DNA from: Lachnospiraceae bacterium
GTDB lineage: Bacteria > Bacillota > Clostridia > Lachnospirales > Lachnospiraceae
Assembly: GCA_902363555.1 (NCBI GenBank)
Contig: CABJAM010000003.1
Coordinates: 1-64,000 of the forward strand
Reading direction: 5' to 3'
Length of the DNA stretch: 64,000 bases
Shown here: positions 55,003-63,316 of the stretch, one piece after another
How the letters are laid out: each line of letters opens with the position of its first letter
Position numbering within the stretch: position 1 is the first letter of the stretch
Notes under the pieces: generated by a model
Databases searched by the model: none
The model's input: only the letters and a program-made list of their open reading frames with translations
What the model was told of the DNA's origin: nothing
Position numbers and translations under genes: made by a program

Positions 55003-55037
55003 ATAGTCATTATATTCGTTCCAAATAAAACCAGCAG

Positions 55038-55089
55038 AGCCCCATCTCAGACATATGCGAACCGCATACGTTCAGGGATGGGGCTTTTT
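55038..55089 (+). terminator. intrinsic terminator
   Basis: AGCCCCATC (55038-55046) pairs with GATGGGGCT (55077-55085), enclosing a second stem tatgcg/cgcata, and ends in TTTTT. The first copy of the 83-bp repeat begins within a few bases of the T-run. Confidence 0.92.
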
Positions 55090-55092
55090 GCG

Positions 55093-55370
55093 CGAAGCAA
55101 CGAGCCAAACTGGGGAGCTCGCTCACCAGTTTGGCGACTGCCGCGAACCGTCGTAGCGGAGCGGAGACGGTTGCACGAAGCAACGAGCCAAACTGGGGAG
55201 CTGGCTCACCAGTTTGGCGACTGCCGCGAACCGTCGTAGCGGAGCGGAGACGGTTGCACGAAGCAACGAGTCGAAGCGGGGAGCTGGCTCACCAGTTTGG
55301 CGACTGCCGCGAACCGTCGTAGCGGAGCGGAGAGGGTTGCATGAAGCGGAGACGGTTGCATGAAGCAAAA
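55093..55370 (+). repeat. array of 83-bp two-hairpin repeats directly after a terminator
   Basis: Copies start CGAAGCAACGAG at 55093, 55176 and 55259, followed by a fragment to about 55370. Each copy has hairpin 1 (CCAAACTGG, loop ggagctNgctca, CCAGTTTGG), the spacer CGACTGCCGCGA and hairpin 2 (ACCGTC, loop gtagcggagcgga, GACGGT). The third copy has a different left arm (TCGAAGCGG) that no longer pairs with its right arm, suggesting a mosaic. Reading frames run through on both strands but look like by-products of the repetition. No target-site duplication or transposase was seen. Confidence 0.9.
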
Positions 55371-55386
55371 GCTTAGTTTTTTACCA

Positions 55387-55415
55387 TTGACTGTGGTATT
55401 ACCACAGAATATAAT
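55387..55415 (+). promoter_or_regulatory. promoter with GntR/FadR-type operator in the spacer
   Basis: TTGACT (55387-55392), 17 nt, TATAAT (55410-55415). The spacer contains the perfect palindrome CTGTGGTATTACCACAG (55391-55407), which fits the TGGT-N3-ACCA form of FadR-subfamily operators. Autoregulation by the gene at 55482 is expected. Confidence 0.85.
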
Positions 55416-55481
55416 TAATATATAACAGGAAAAAATCTAGCACTCTGTATGGGAGCTTGAAGAAAAGGGGAAGCGGGGCAC

Positions 55482-56165
55482 ATGAAAAATCATAGTCTTA
55501 CAGAAAATTTTGTACGTGAATTGGAGAGAAAGATATTGTCTGGCGAGTGGGCCATTGGCGACCGGATTCCCACGCTGCGGGAAATGGCGGAAAACATGAA
55601 TGTGAGCCGCTCTGTGGTCAACGCAGGTGTGGTGGAGCTTGCGAAAGCCGGATATTTAAAAATCGTGCCAAGAAAGTGGACGGAAGTGGCAGATTGGAAA
55701 AAAGAAGGAACGATTCTTGTCATGGAGGATATGGCCAGGGAGGATATGCTGACGGGTGAAGCTCTGGAATCTGTTCTGGACGCAAGACGGCTGATCGAGT
55801 GCGAGTGTGTGCAGCTTGCGTGCACCCATGCCACACCGGAGGACATGGAAGAGCTCCGGCGTCATATAGGGATAGAATACAAAGCGACGGATGTGAAGGA
55901 GCGAGTGAAAAATGACTTAAAATTTCACCATATGCTCAGTGTTATGAGTGGAAACATGGCCTATCATCTTATATTAAAATCGTTTGAAAAAATAGCGGAA
56001 AAATTTGTCACTCTGTTTTATCAGAATGGCGATGTTTTTGAAACCGCTGTAGGTATACATGTACAAATTTATGAGAGCCTGAAACAGAAAAACGCATCAA
56101 AAGCAAAGGAGGAGATGGAAAAACTATTACGTCATGGAGAACAGCAGCTATGGAAAATACTCTGA
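55482..56165 (+). CDS. GntR-family regulator, FadR subfamily
   Basis: 227-aa regulator. The N-terminal winged helix (about 8-72) includes LPTLREMAENMNVSRS-like text (IPTLREMAENMNVSRSVV), followed by an FCD-type all-helical ligand domain (about 90-225) with the E/D...H pattern (DLKFHHMLSVMSGN, TAVGIHVQIYESL) that binds a metal-coordinated organic acid in relatives. It precedes the glycyl radical enzyme genes by 60 nt, with a small hairpin (gataacc/ggttatc, 56169-56199) between, and probably senses their substrate. Confidence 0.9.
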   Translation: MKNHSLTENFVRELERKILSGEWAIGDRIPTLREMAENMNVSRSVVNAGVVELAKAGYLKIVPRKWTEVADWKKEGTILVMEDMAREDMLTGEALESVLDARRLIECECVQLACTHATPEDMEELRRHIGIEYKATDVKERVKNDLKFHHMLSVMSGNMAYHLILKSFEKIAEKFVTLFYQNGDVFETAVGIHVQIYESLKQKNASKAKEEMEKLLRHGEQQLWKIL

Positions 56166-56225
56166 AATGATAACCGTGTGGCCCTTCCAGATGGTTATCT
56201 GAAATGAAAAAGGGGGAAATTCAGG

Positions 56226-58718
56226 ATGAACAGACAAAATGAAAGGGGCGTAAAGATACCCTATAATCTTTCGCCGCGCATCAAGTGGTTAAGGGATTAC
56301 TATTTTAAGGGGAATGACAGAAAGTGGAACAACGAGTTTATGGTCTTTACAACCGGAACAAAGTGGGATGAGATTTTTGATGAGACAAGCTTTTATATTG
56401 TTCCGGAGGTCTACTGCTTTTTTACTACTTTTAATAAAGCATTTCCGTTATCTGCGTATACGATACAGACGCCGGAGTCTTTTTTTCAGTGGTCTATAGC
56501 CGAACGGCGGGCCTGGTTTATGAAAGAAGCCATGGTAAATTACGTGCCGGCGGAGATCCTTCCGGGAGATTTGATCGCCGGTGGACGTTTTAATATAAAT
56601 GCGTCCATGTGCCTGACAAAAGCGGAGCAGAAGAAGCGTGCAAAACTGGTGTATGAAAAGGGAGGCGTTCGGGAAAGCACTCTGGAATTTCATGGTCGCG
56701 GCTTTGGAAATTGTGGCGCTACTTCTGGACATATTATTCCGGATTACCCCCGGGTGCTGGCGCTGGGATTTGAAGGAATAAAAAAGGATATACAGGATAG
56801 GTATGACCGGATTGAAGATAAGAAATCGCCGCAGGCTGCCCAGCTTCGGGCGATGATGACATCCTGCGATATGCCCTGTGCATTGGCGGCTCGCTATGCG
56901 GATGTATGCACATCACTGGCATCCGGGGAGAAGGACGAAAACCGAAAGAAAGAATTGCAGGAAATGTCGCGGATTTTGAAAAAGGTTCCCTTAAAGCCTG
57001 CCGAGACTTTCTGGGAGGCGCTTCAGGCGCTGTGGATCACCCATATGCTCGTGCTGACTGATGAAAATTATCCGGGCGCGGGCTGTTCCTTCGGCCTGTT
57101 TGACCGCTACATGTACCCTTACTGGGAGAAATCCATACAGCAGGGAATGGATCGGGAATTTGGAAAGGAGCTGCTTAAATGCTTCTGGATTCACTGTAAT
57201 TACGCCTATGATGCGATGATAAAGACTGGAAATCAGGGAATCACGGCCGGATATGGACAGCTTTTTAATATTTCCGGAATGGATAAGGATGGAAATGATG
57301 TTTCCAATGATCTGACCTATGCCCTTTTGGAGGTCATTGATGAAATATCGCCTATGCTGGAGCCAAAGCCCAATGTACGTCTTCATTCCAAAACTCCGGA
57401 CAAATTACTGGATAAGGTGGTGGATATGATCGCTGTGTCACAGGGAGCCCCGTTCCTTCTGAACTTTGATGAGCGCTCCATGGCCGGGATGATGCGTGAG
57501 GCAAAAATGGCTGGCGTACAGGACCAGATTAATCTTGAAAATGTCAGTGAGTATGCGTCGGTGGGCTGTCTGGAGAATACAATGTGTGGAAATGACCGCT
57601 CCTCGACAGTGGATTGTAATCCCAACCTTTTTAAAGCAGTGGAATTAACCCTGGGAAATGGGCGGGAGCTCCGGGAGTATTCCGATGCGCTCTGGCACAA
57701 ACCGTACACAACGCCATGTGATGCGCCCGAGACCGGGGATTCATGCGGTTTCCACAGCTTTGAGGAATTTTATAAGGCTTTTGAAAGACAATTGCAATAT
57801 TTGATCCAGAAGCTGGTTGTACTGTACAATCGTTCAGACAGTGTCCGGGCGGAATTTGCCCCCACACCCTACCTGTCCACGCTGGTTCGGGGCTGTGCTG
57901 AAAGCGGGAAGGATATTACCCAGGGCGGCGCCATGCTGCGTTTTATCACGGTGGAGGGCGTGACTTATGCAACGACTGTGGACAGCCTCCTTGCTATAAA
58001 ATATCTCGTCTATGATAAGAAGATCTGTACCATGGAAACTCTGCTCAAAGCTCTGCGGGCAAATTGGGAAGGATATGAGGTACTCCAGGCGACGGCGAAG
58101 AACAAAGCGCCCAAGTATGGCAGAGATGACGATGAAGCGGATGCTTTAGCCAAGCGTGTGATGGACAGTTGGACAAAAGAGGTGTGGAAGCATAGTACGG
58201 AAGCGACTAATGCAAGATTCCGGCCGGGAATGCTGAGCTGGAACTACTGGATCGATTCCGGCTTTATCCTTCCTGCCAGTCCGGATGGCCGAAAATGTGG
58301 CCAGTTTTTAAGTAATGCTATCTGTCCGGTCAATGGTGCGGATACGAACGGCCCTACATCCAACGCCAATTCTGTGGGAAAGGCATTGGGCGGCTGCGGG
58401 GAATGTGGGGATTACGGCGTTTGGTTTAATAGTCTTCCCAATGGCGCAAGCCATACGATCACCCTGTCGCCATCACTGATGCGTGATCCGGAGCATAAAG
58501 CAAAGCTAAAGTCATTTCTTCGCGGTTATATCCAAAATGGCGGTACGGCATTGCAGATTAATATTCTGGACGCCGATATGCTCCGCGATGCACAAAAGCA
58601 TCCGGAAAATTATCGGAACCTGCTGGTGAGGATTACGGGATATAATGCCTATTTTGTAACCATTGGGCGAGAACTGCAAAATGAAGTTATTGCGCGGGAG
58701 AGCCACAATAAATATTGA
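56226..58718 (+). CDS. glycyl radical enzyme of unknown substrate
   Basis: 830-aa member of the pyruvate formate-lyase/dehydratase/decarboxylase superfamily. The thiyl-radical site is C448 in SVGCLENTMCGNDRSS, with Glu two residues on (E450); the glycyl radical site is about G805 in RITGYNAYFV, near the C-terminus. PDGRKCGQFLSN and NGADTNGPTS are family landmarks. The Cys-loop text does not match the patterns I know for diol, choline, hydroxyproline, isethionate or arylacetate enzymes, so the reaction is open (dehydration, decarboxylation or C-X lyase). It needs the activase encoded 21 nt downstream and is oxygen sensitive. Confidence 0.9.
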   Translation: MNRQNERGVKIPYNLSPRIKWLRDYYFKGNDRKWNNEFMVFTTGTKWDEIFDETSFYIVPEVYCFFTTFNKAFPLSAYTIQTPESFFQWSIAERRAWFMKEAMVNYVPAEILPGDLIAGGRFNINASMCLTKAEQKKRAKLVYEKGGVRESTLEFHGRGFGNCGATSGHIIPDYPRVLALGFEGIKKDIQDRYDRIEDKKSPQAAQLRAMMTSCDMPCALAARYADVCTSLASGEKDENRKKELQEMSRILKKVPLKPAETFWEALQALWITHMLVLTDENYPGAGCSFGLFDRYMYPYWEKSIQQGMDREFGKELLKCFWIHCNYAYDAMIKTGNQGITAGYGQLFNISGMDKDGNDVSNDLTYALLEVIDEISPMLEPKPNVRLHSKTPDKLLDKVVDMIAVSQGAPFLLNFDERSMAGMMREAKMAGVQDQINLENVSEYASVGCLENTMCGNDRSSTVDCNPNLFKAVELTLGNGRELREYSDALWHKPYTTPCDAPETGDSCGFHSFEEFYKAFERQLQYLIQKLVVLYNRSDSVRAEFAPTPYLSTLVRGCAESGKDITQGGAMLRFITVEGVTYATTVDSLLAIKYLVYDKKICTMETLLKALRANWEGYEVLQATAKNKAPKYGRDDDEADALAKRVMDSWTKEVWKHSTEATNARFRPGMLSWNYWIDSGFILPASPDGRKCGQFLSNAICPVNGADTNGPTSNANSVGKALGGCGECGDYGVWFNSLPNGASHTITLSPSLMRDPEHKAKLKSFLRGYIQNGGTALQINILDADMLRDAQKHPENYRNLLVRITGYNAYFVTIGRELQNEVIARESHNKY

Positions 58719-58739
58719 CAAAAGGCGGGGGATATAAAA

Positions 58740-59672
58740 ATGGGGATTAGAATCATTGACATTCAAAGAATGTCCAGCGAGGATGGTCCGGGGCTGCGCA
58801 CAACCGCTTTCTTAAAGGGCTGCCCTCTGTCCTGTATATGGTGCCACAATCCGGAAAGCATCTCGCCCAAACCGCAGGTCGAGTGGATTAAAGCGCGGTG
58901 TATCGGCTGTCATATCTGTGAAAATGCCTGTCCGGTGGGCGGCCTTCACTTAACTGCGGCTGGAATGACCATAGACCGGGAGCATTGCCGGGGCTGCTTT
59001 ACGTGTGCGGATGCCTGCCCCGGAGGCGCCATGCTTGCCAAAGGGCAGATGTATACGGTTGAAATGCTGGCAAAGGAATTACTGAAGGATCGGGCATACT
59101 TTGGAAAGGACGGCGGAGTAACGCTATCTGGAGGAGAGGCAATGGCGCAGCCGGAAAGTATTGAGCTTGCCAAAGCTATCCGGGCTCAGGGAGTAACGGT
59201 TGCGTTTGATACATGCGGTTATATTGCTCCCGAGGTGTTTCAACAGGCTTTGGAAAACGCGGATATTATTTTATATGATTTAAAATTGGCAGACTCAACG
59301 GCGCATAAGCATTTTACAGGTGTGTTCAATGATCTTATTCTTGAAAATTTTGAAGCAGCAGATCAGTGGGCCAGACAGGGCGGAAAACTTTGGGTCCGCA
59401 CACCTGTTATTCCCGGTGCTACCGACAGTCTGGAAAATATTGAAGGAATTGCCCGCATACTGCAGGGGCGAAATCGTATAGAACGATGGGAATTGTGCGC
59501 CTTCAACAATTTGTGCCGGGATAAATATGAGCGCCTGGGTATCCAATGGGAGTTTTTCAATGCGCCGCTTATGACACGGGCATGGATGGAGAAGCTGTGT
59601 GCAGCGGCCAAAAAAATATGCGGCGAGAGCGTAGCGGTCAGCTATACCGGAGCGCTGCAGCCTGAAACCTGA
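58740..59672 (+). CDS. glycyl radical enzyme activase (radical SAM)
   Basis: Radical SAM protein that installs the glycyl radical on its partner. The C-x3-C-x2-C cluster motif is at 28-35 (GCPLSCIWCHNPE). An inserted ferredoxin domain (about 52-100) has two more cysteine sets (CIGCHICENACP, CRGCFTCADACP), as in the activases of dehydratase-type enzymes. GGVTLSGGEAMAQPE is the SAM-binding glycine segment. Its adjacency to the enzyme gene fixes the pairing. 310 aa, typical. Confidence 0.95.
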   Translation: MGIRIIDIQRMSSEDGPGLRTTAFLKGCPLSCIWCHNPESISPKPQVEWIKARCIGCHICENACPVGGLHLTAAGMTIDREHCRGCFTCADACPGGAMLAKGQMYTVEMLAKELLKDRAYFGKDGGVTLSGGEAMAQPESIELAKAIRAQGVTVAFDTCGYIAPEVFQQALENADIILYDLKLADSTAHKHFTGVFNDLILENFEAADQWARQGGKLWVRTPVIPGATDSLENIEGIARILQGRNRIERWELCAFNNLCRDKYERLGIQWEFFNAPLMTRAWMEKLCAAAKKICGESVAVSYTGALQPET

Positions 59673-59701
59673 AACGGATTTGGGAAAGGAAGTATGTAAG
59701 G

Positions 59702-60517
59702 ATGAACAAAAAATTTAATGAGCAGACAATACAGCTTTTAAAAAATGACAGTAAAATAGGAATCTTAATGACCAGTGATGCGGAGCATTTTCCGCATTTG
59801 ACATTAATCTCATCCATTCAGGCGCTGGGTGACTCAAAGCTTACGTGGGGGCAGCATTGCGTAGGCCTGTCTAAAAAGTTTATCATTGACCGGCCGGATT
59901 GCGCCTTTATGGCGCTAAACGCAGACTATCAGTATGTATCCGGACGTGCGCGTTTTGATCATATTGAAAAGACCGGGGAGGTATTTGATGAATATAATAA
60001 TAAGCCGTTATACCGCTATAATTCTTACTTTGGCTTTCACACGATTTTCTTTATGAATCTGCTTGAGGTCACAGATATTAAAAATCTGCAGGTGCCCAAA
60101 ATTGCTGTGGGGGCTTTAATGAGCCGTGTTAAGGCGTTGTTTGTATCGCAGTCCGGAAAAAAGGCTCTGAATTTATGCGCGAAAGGTTTATTTTCCCAGT
60201 TGGATGGTCTGAAGTTTTTAGGATATTTTACAGAGGATGGAAAGCCTGAAATTATCCCTGTCATTCAGGCCGGACCGGCGGGAACAGACCGGATCGCGTT
60301 TTGTGGCTTCCCATTCGGCAGTGAAGTCGAAAAAATACCTGAAAAAAGTAAGGTTGCTGTATTTGCGGTTAATCTGAAATTACAGTCCGTGCTTATAAAG
60401 GGTACCTATACTAAAAAAGGCGTCGTTGATATTGAGCGGGTTTATAACTCTATGCCGCCGAAGATGGAATATATATATCCGCGTCCAGAAAAGCCGGAGC
60501 CGGTCACAGAATTTTAA
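59702..60517 (+). CDS. pyridoxamine 5'-phosphate oxidase-like split-barrel protein, duplicated
   Basis: 271-aa protein with two parts that both resemble the flavin-binding split barrel: the N-terminal half (IGILMTSDAEHFPHLTLISSIQAL, FIIDRPDCAFMALNADYQYVSGRARF) and a second unit from about residue 170 (LDGLKFLGYFTEDGKPEIIPVIQ). Such proteins bind FMN, F420 or haem, or act as reductases. Being 29 nt after the activase, it is probably part of the glycyl radical pathway, either as a reductase for the product or as a redox helper; this is inference. Confidence 0.6.
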   Translation: MNKKFNEQTIQLLKNDSKIGILMTSDAEHFPHLTLISSIQALGDSKLTWGQHCVGLSKKFIIDRPDCAFMALNADYQYVSGRARFDHIEKTGEVFDEYNNKPLYRYNSYFGFHTIFFMNLLEVTDIKNLQVPKIAVGALMSRVKALFVSQSGKKALNLCAKGLFSQLDGLKFLGYFTEDGKPEIIPVIQAGPAGTDRIAFCGFPFGSEVEKIPEKSKVAVFAVNLKLQSVLIKGTYTKKGVVDIERVYNSMPPKMEYIYPRPEKPEPVTEF

Positions 60518-60536
60518 AAATATAATGAAAATTTGT

Positions 60537-60565
60537 TTGACAGAAAAAAGAGCCTGTGATAGACT
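60537..60565 (+). promoter_or_regulatory. promoter of the cold shock gene
   Basis: TTGACA (60537-60542), 17-nt spacer, TAGACT (60560-60565), giving a ~50-nt 5' UTR. Confidence 0.65.
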
Positions 60566-60624
60566 AAAGCCAACTGGCAATAAGGTCAGGATATTATTTT
60601 TTTATATTTTTGGAGGATTTAAAA

Positions 60625-60825
60625 ATGAACAAAGGTACAGTGAAGTGGTTCAATAATCAGAAGGGTTATGGCTTTATTTCCGACGAGCAGGGTAATGATG
60701 TATTCGTACACTACACCGGCTTAAACATGGATGGCTTCAAGTCTCTTGAAGAAGGCCAGGCTGTTGAGTTTGAAGTGACCAACGGCGCTAAAGGACCACA
60801 GGCAATCAATGTTGTGAGAATTTAA
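60625..60825 (+). CDS. cold shock protein (CspA family)
   Basis: 66-aa single-stranded nucleic-acid chaperone. The RNP1 motif KGYGFISDE and RNP2 DVFVHYTGL are intact, along with the opening GTVKWFN. The start follows TGGAGGA at 60611-60617. It is monocistronic, and its transcript probably runs ~200 nt to the terminator at 61027. Confidence 0.95.
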   Translation: MNKGTVKWFNNQKGYGFISDEQGNDVFVHYTGLNMDGFKSLEEGQAVEFEVTNGAKGPQAINVVRI

Positions 60826-61026
60826 TCATACATCTGCCAGCAGATACGATTAAAAGAAACGGCAGCATAAACTATCGGCCATGGGCCGTATGTTGTCTGC
60901 CCCACTGTTAAAATGTGCCTTTTTTCTATCATATAAATTTTGGTTCATCAAATATTTTTTGGTCACATCAATATTTTTATCGTAGTAAAAAAGAATATTT
61001 AGGACAGATTTTACCCGAAAGGGCGT

Positions 61027-61070
61027 GAGGCTGCGGTTCCGACGACACGTCGGAGCCGCAGCCTCTTTTT
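61027..61070 (+). terminator. intrinsic terminator
   Basis: An 18-bp stem with one wobble (61027-61044 with 61048-61065) and a 3-nt loop is followed by TTTTT. The T-run lies on the plus strand. The repeat element begins immediately after it. From 60826 to 61026 only weak short stems were seen. Confidence 0.92.
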
Positions 61071-61192
61071 GCGCGAAGCAACGAGCCACAAAGGGGAGCT
61101 TGCTCACCTTTGTGGCGACTGCCGCGACCTGGTGTAGCAAAGCGGAACCAGGTGAGGGAAGCAACGGGCCGTAAAGGGGAGCTGGCGTTAAG
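61071..61192 (+). repeat. second site of the two-hairpin repeat, with changed stems
   Basis: GCGCGAAGCAACGAGCC follows the terminator T-run, exactly as at 55091. Hairpin 1 is CCACAAAGG/CCTTTGTGG around the same loop (ggagcttgctca), then the same spacer CGACTGCCGCGA, then hairpin 2 CCTGGT/ACCAGG around gtagcaaagcgga. A second, truncated copy (GAAGCAACGGGCC, arm CCGTAAAGG) breaks off at the end of queA. Compared with 55093 both stems have changed on both arms while the loops are kept. Confidence 0.88.
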
Positions 61193-62218
61193 TCATTCGA
61201 TAAGCATCGCATCCCCAAAGCTGAAGAACCGATAGCCTTCCTTCACCGCGATATTATAAGCGTTTAAAATAATCTCCTTGGAAGCCAGCGCAGACACAAG
61301 CATGAGCAATGTGGATTCTGGCAGATGGAAATTGGTGATCAGAGCGTCGATGCACTTAAATTCATAACCCGGATATATAAAAATCTGCGTCCAGCCGCTG
61401 CATGGGCGTACATGCCCCTGGGCATCCGCCACCGTCTCCAGTGTTCGGGTGCTGGTAGTGCCCACGGCAATCACACGGCCGCCCTGGTCCTTTGTTTCGT
61501 TGATGATCTGAGCGGCCTCCTCATCTACCATATAAAATTCCGAATGCATATGATGCTGCGTCACATCATCCACTTTTACCGGACGGAACGTACCAAGACC
61601 CACGTGGAGAGTGATATTGGCAATCTTTATCCCCTTAGCCTTGATCTGTTCCAGCAGTTCATTTGTAAAATGTAATCCCGCGGTAGGAGCGGCGGCCGAG
61701 CCGTCGTATTTTGCATAAACGGTCTGGTAACGGTTTTTGTCCTCCAGCTTGTGGGTGATATAGGGCGGCAGTGGCATTTCCCCCAGCTTATCTAATATTT
61801 CTTCAAAAATACCGTCATAGATAAATTTAACCTTGCGGTTGCCTTCATCCACCACGTCTAAAATCTCAGCGCGGAGTAGACCGTCTCCGAAGCTGACGGT
61901 AGCGCCCGGGCGCAGCTTCTTTCCCGGCTTTACAAGCGTCTCCCACGTATCATTTTCCATACGTTTCAACAGCAGAACTTCCACATGGGCGCCGGTGTCC
62001 TCCTTGACGCCGTGGAGTCTTGCAGGGATGACCTTTGTATTGTTAATCACCAGACAGTCGCCGGGATTTAAAAAGCTGATAATATCCTTGAAAATATGAT
62101 GGCTCACATCACCTGTTTTTTTATCCAGCACCATCAGCCGTGAGCTAGAACGGTCCTTTAATGGGTCCTGGGCAATTTGTTCTTTAGGCAGATCAAAATA
62201 AAAATCGGATGTTTTCAT
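61193..62218 (-). CDS. queA: tRNA ribosyltransferase-isomerase QueA
   Basis: Cytoplasmic enzyme of queuosine synthesis that transfers the ribosyl part of S-adenosylmethionine to 7-aminomethyl-7-deazaguanine in tRNA. The 341-aa length is normal. Diagnostic segments: FYFDLPKEQIAQDPLKDRSSSRLMVL split across the N-terminus, AAPTAGLHFTNELL, NITLHVGLGTFRPV, and HLPESTLLMLVSALAS near the C-terminus. The start follows GGAGAAATA on the minus strand. Its stop lies at the edge of the truncated repeat copy. Confidence 0.97.
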   Translation of the reverse strand: MKTSDFYFDLPKEQIAQDPLKDRSSSRLMVLDKKTGDVSHHIFKDIISFLNPGDCLVINNTKVIPARLHGVKEDTGAHVEVLLLKRMENDTWETLVKPGKKLRPGATVSFGDGLLRAEILDVVDEGNRKVKFIYDGIFEEILDKLGEMPLPPYITHKLEDKNRYQTVYAKYDGSAAAPTAGLHFTNELLEQIKAKGIKIANITLHVGLGTFRPVKVDDVTQHHMHSEFYMVDEEAAQIINETKDQGGRVIAVGTTSTRTLETVADAQGHVRPCSGWTQIFIYPGYEFKCIDALITNFHLPESTLLMLVSALASKEIILNAYNIAVKEGYRFFSFGDAMLIE

Positions 62219-62333
62219 GTTATTTCTCCTCGTAATCGATAAATAGTAACAGTCCAGAGGAACCGGACTGCTACGATAAATACACTAATTTAATATTTTA
62301 TCACGGGGAAAAATATATAGCAAGACTATTAAT

Positions 62334-62362
62334 TTGATTTTGTATCAAAAGAAATGTATAAT
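62334..62362 (+). promoter_or_regulatory. promoter of the alpha/beta-hydrolase gene
   Basis: TTGATT (62334-62339), 17 nt, TATAAT (62357-62362). It overlaps the 5' end of the longest open frame (62354), so translation must start downstream. Confidence 0.75.
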
Positions 62363-62488
62363 ATATTCCACAGGTTTGGGAGACGTGGGATACATCGATT
62401 TGGTAAGTTGAAGACCATTCGGCCTGTTCCAAGGAAAGCTGGACTTGTTATAATGATAAAATATAAAATAGATGAAAAAAGGGTGAAG

Positions 62489-63316
62489 ATGTTGAGGACT
62501 CAAAAACGAAAACGGAAAATTGTTACATGGGCTATATGTATTGTGGCCATTCTGGCGCTTTTGGTGACTGCCGGAGCAGTGTATGTCAATGATTATTACC
62601 GGGCAGATACAGATGCCATCGCTGCATTTGCACCGGCGGAGAACATTTCAAAAGAAATACTGGACAATGGGGCGATCGTCTATGCGCCCGGGGATGCGAC
62701 CACCGGATTGATATTTTATCCCGGCGGTAAAGTGGAATACACCGCCTATGAGCCTTTAATGAAGGCGGGTGCGGCCCGGGGGATTTTCTGTGTGCTTGTA
62801 AAAATGCCCTTTAATCTGGCGGTGCTGGATGTAAATGCGGCGGATGGCATCCAGGAGCTGTATCCTGAAATTAAAAGCTGGTACATCGGCGGTCATTCTC
62901 TGGGCGGATCGATGGCAGCCTCCTACCTGGGAAAACAAACCGATGCATATGATGGCCTGATTCTGCTTGGAGCCTACTCTACGGCGGATTTATCGGATTC
63001 CAATCTGAATGTCCTTTCAGTTTATGGCAGCGAGGATCAGGTGCTGAACCGGGAAAAATATGATAAAAACAAAGTAAATCTGCCGGAAGATTTCACCGAG
63101 GTCGTCATAGACGGCGGCTGTCATGCCTACTTTGGTATGTATGGAGCACAGGCGGGTGACGGTACACCTGCGATCACGAATAAGGAGCAGATCGACCGGA
63201 CGGCGGATGCTATATCCGAACTTATCGAAAGTGCAGACGGCAGGTTTCGCCGTCTGCGCCGCTCTGGCGGCATTTTTTTCGATATTCTCCAGGCGTCATC
63301 CCCTGACTTTTCTTAA
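62489..63316 (+). CDS. membrane-anchored alpha/beta hydrolase
   Basis: 275-aa protein with a basic start and one membrane helix (about 11-33), the rest probably outside. Nucleophile elbow GGHSLGGSMAAS, acidic residue in VYGSEDQVLN and histidine in GGCHAYFGMYG give a full triad of the Abhydrolase_5 type. ATG 62489, after AAAAAAGGGTGAAG, is preferred to ATG 62453 or the upstream ATG at 62354, which the promoter excludes. The last ~28 residues (SADGRFRRLRR...) run through a hairpin and overlap the opposing AraC remnant, and may be an extension caused by rearrangement. Confidence 0.75.
   Translation: MLRTQKRKRKIVTWAICIVAILALLVTAGAVYVNDYYRADTDAIAAFAPAENISKEILDNGAIVYAPGDATTGLIFYPGGKVEYTAYEPLMKAGAARGIFCVLVKMPFNLAVLDVNAADGIQELYPEIKSWYIGGHSLGGSMAASYLGKQTDAYDGLILLGAYSTADLSDSNLNVLSVYGSEDQVLNREKYDKNKVNLPEDFTEVVIDGGCHAYFGMYGAQAGDGTPAITNKEQIDRTADAISELIESADGRFRRLRRSGGIFFDILQASSPDFS

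Noticed and set aside
55123..55368. Open frames on both strands across the 83-bp repeats, sharing text with a frame at 60850-61218
   Set aside because: They follow from a repeat of a fixed sequence. No ribosome-binding site is present, and the paired arm changes point to structure rather than protein.
55093..55370. CRISPR-like array or IS element
   Set aside because: There are no spacers, transposase, terminal inverted repeats bounding the whole array, or target duplication.
60850..61218. Minus-strand 122-aa frame overlapping the terminator and repeat
   Set aside because: It runs through an 18-bp terminator stem and into the end of queA, with no ribosome-binding site or family likeness.
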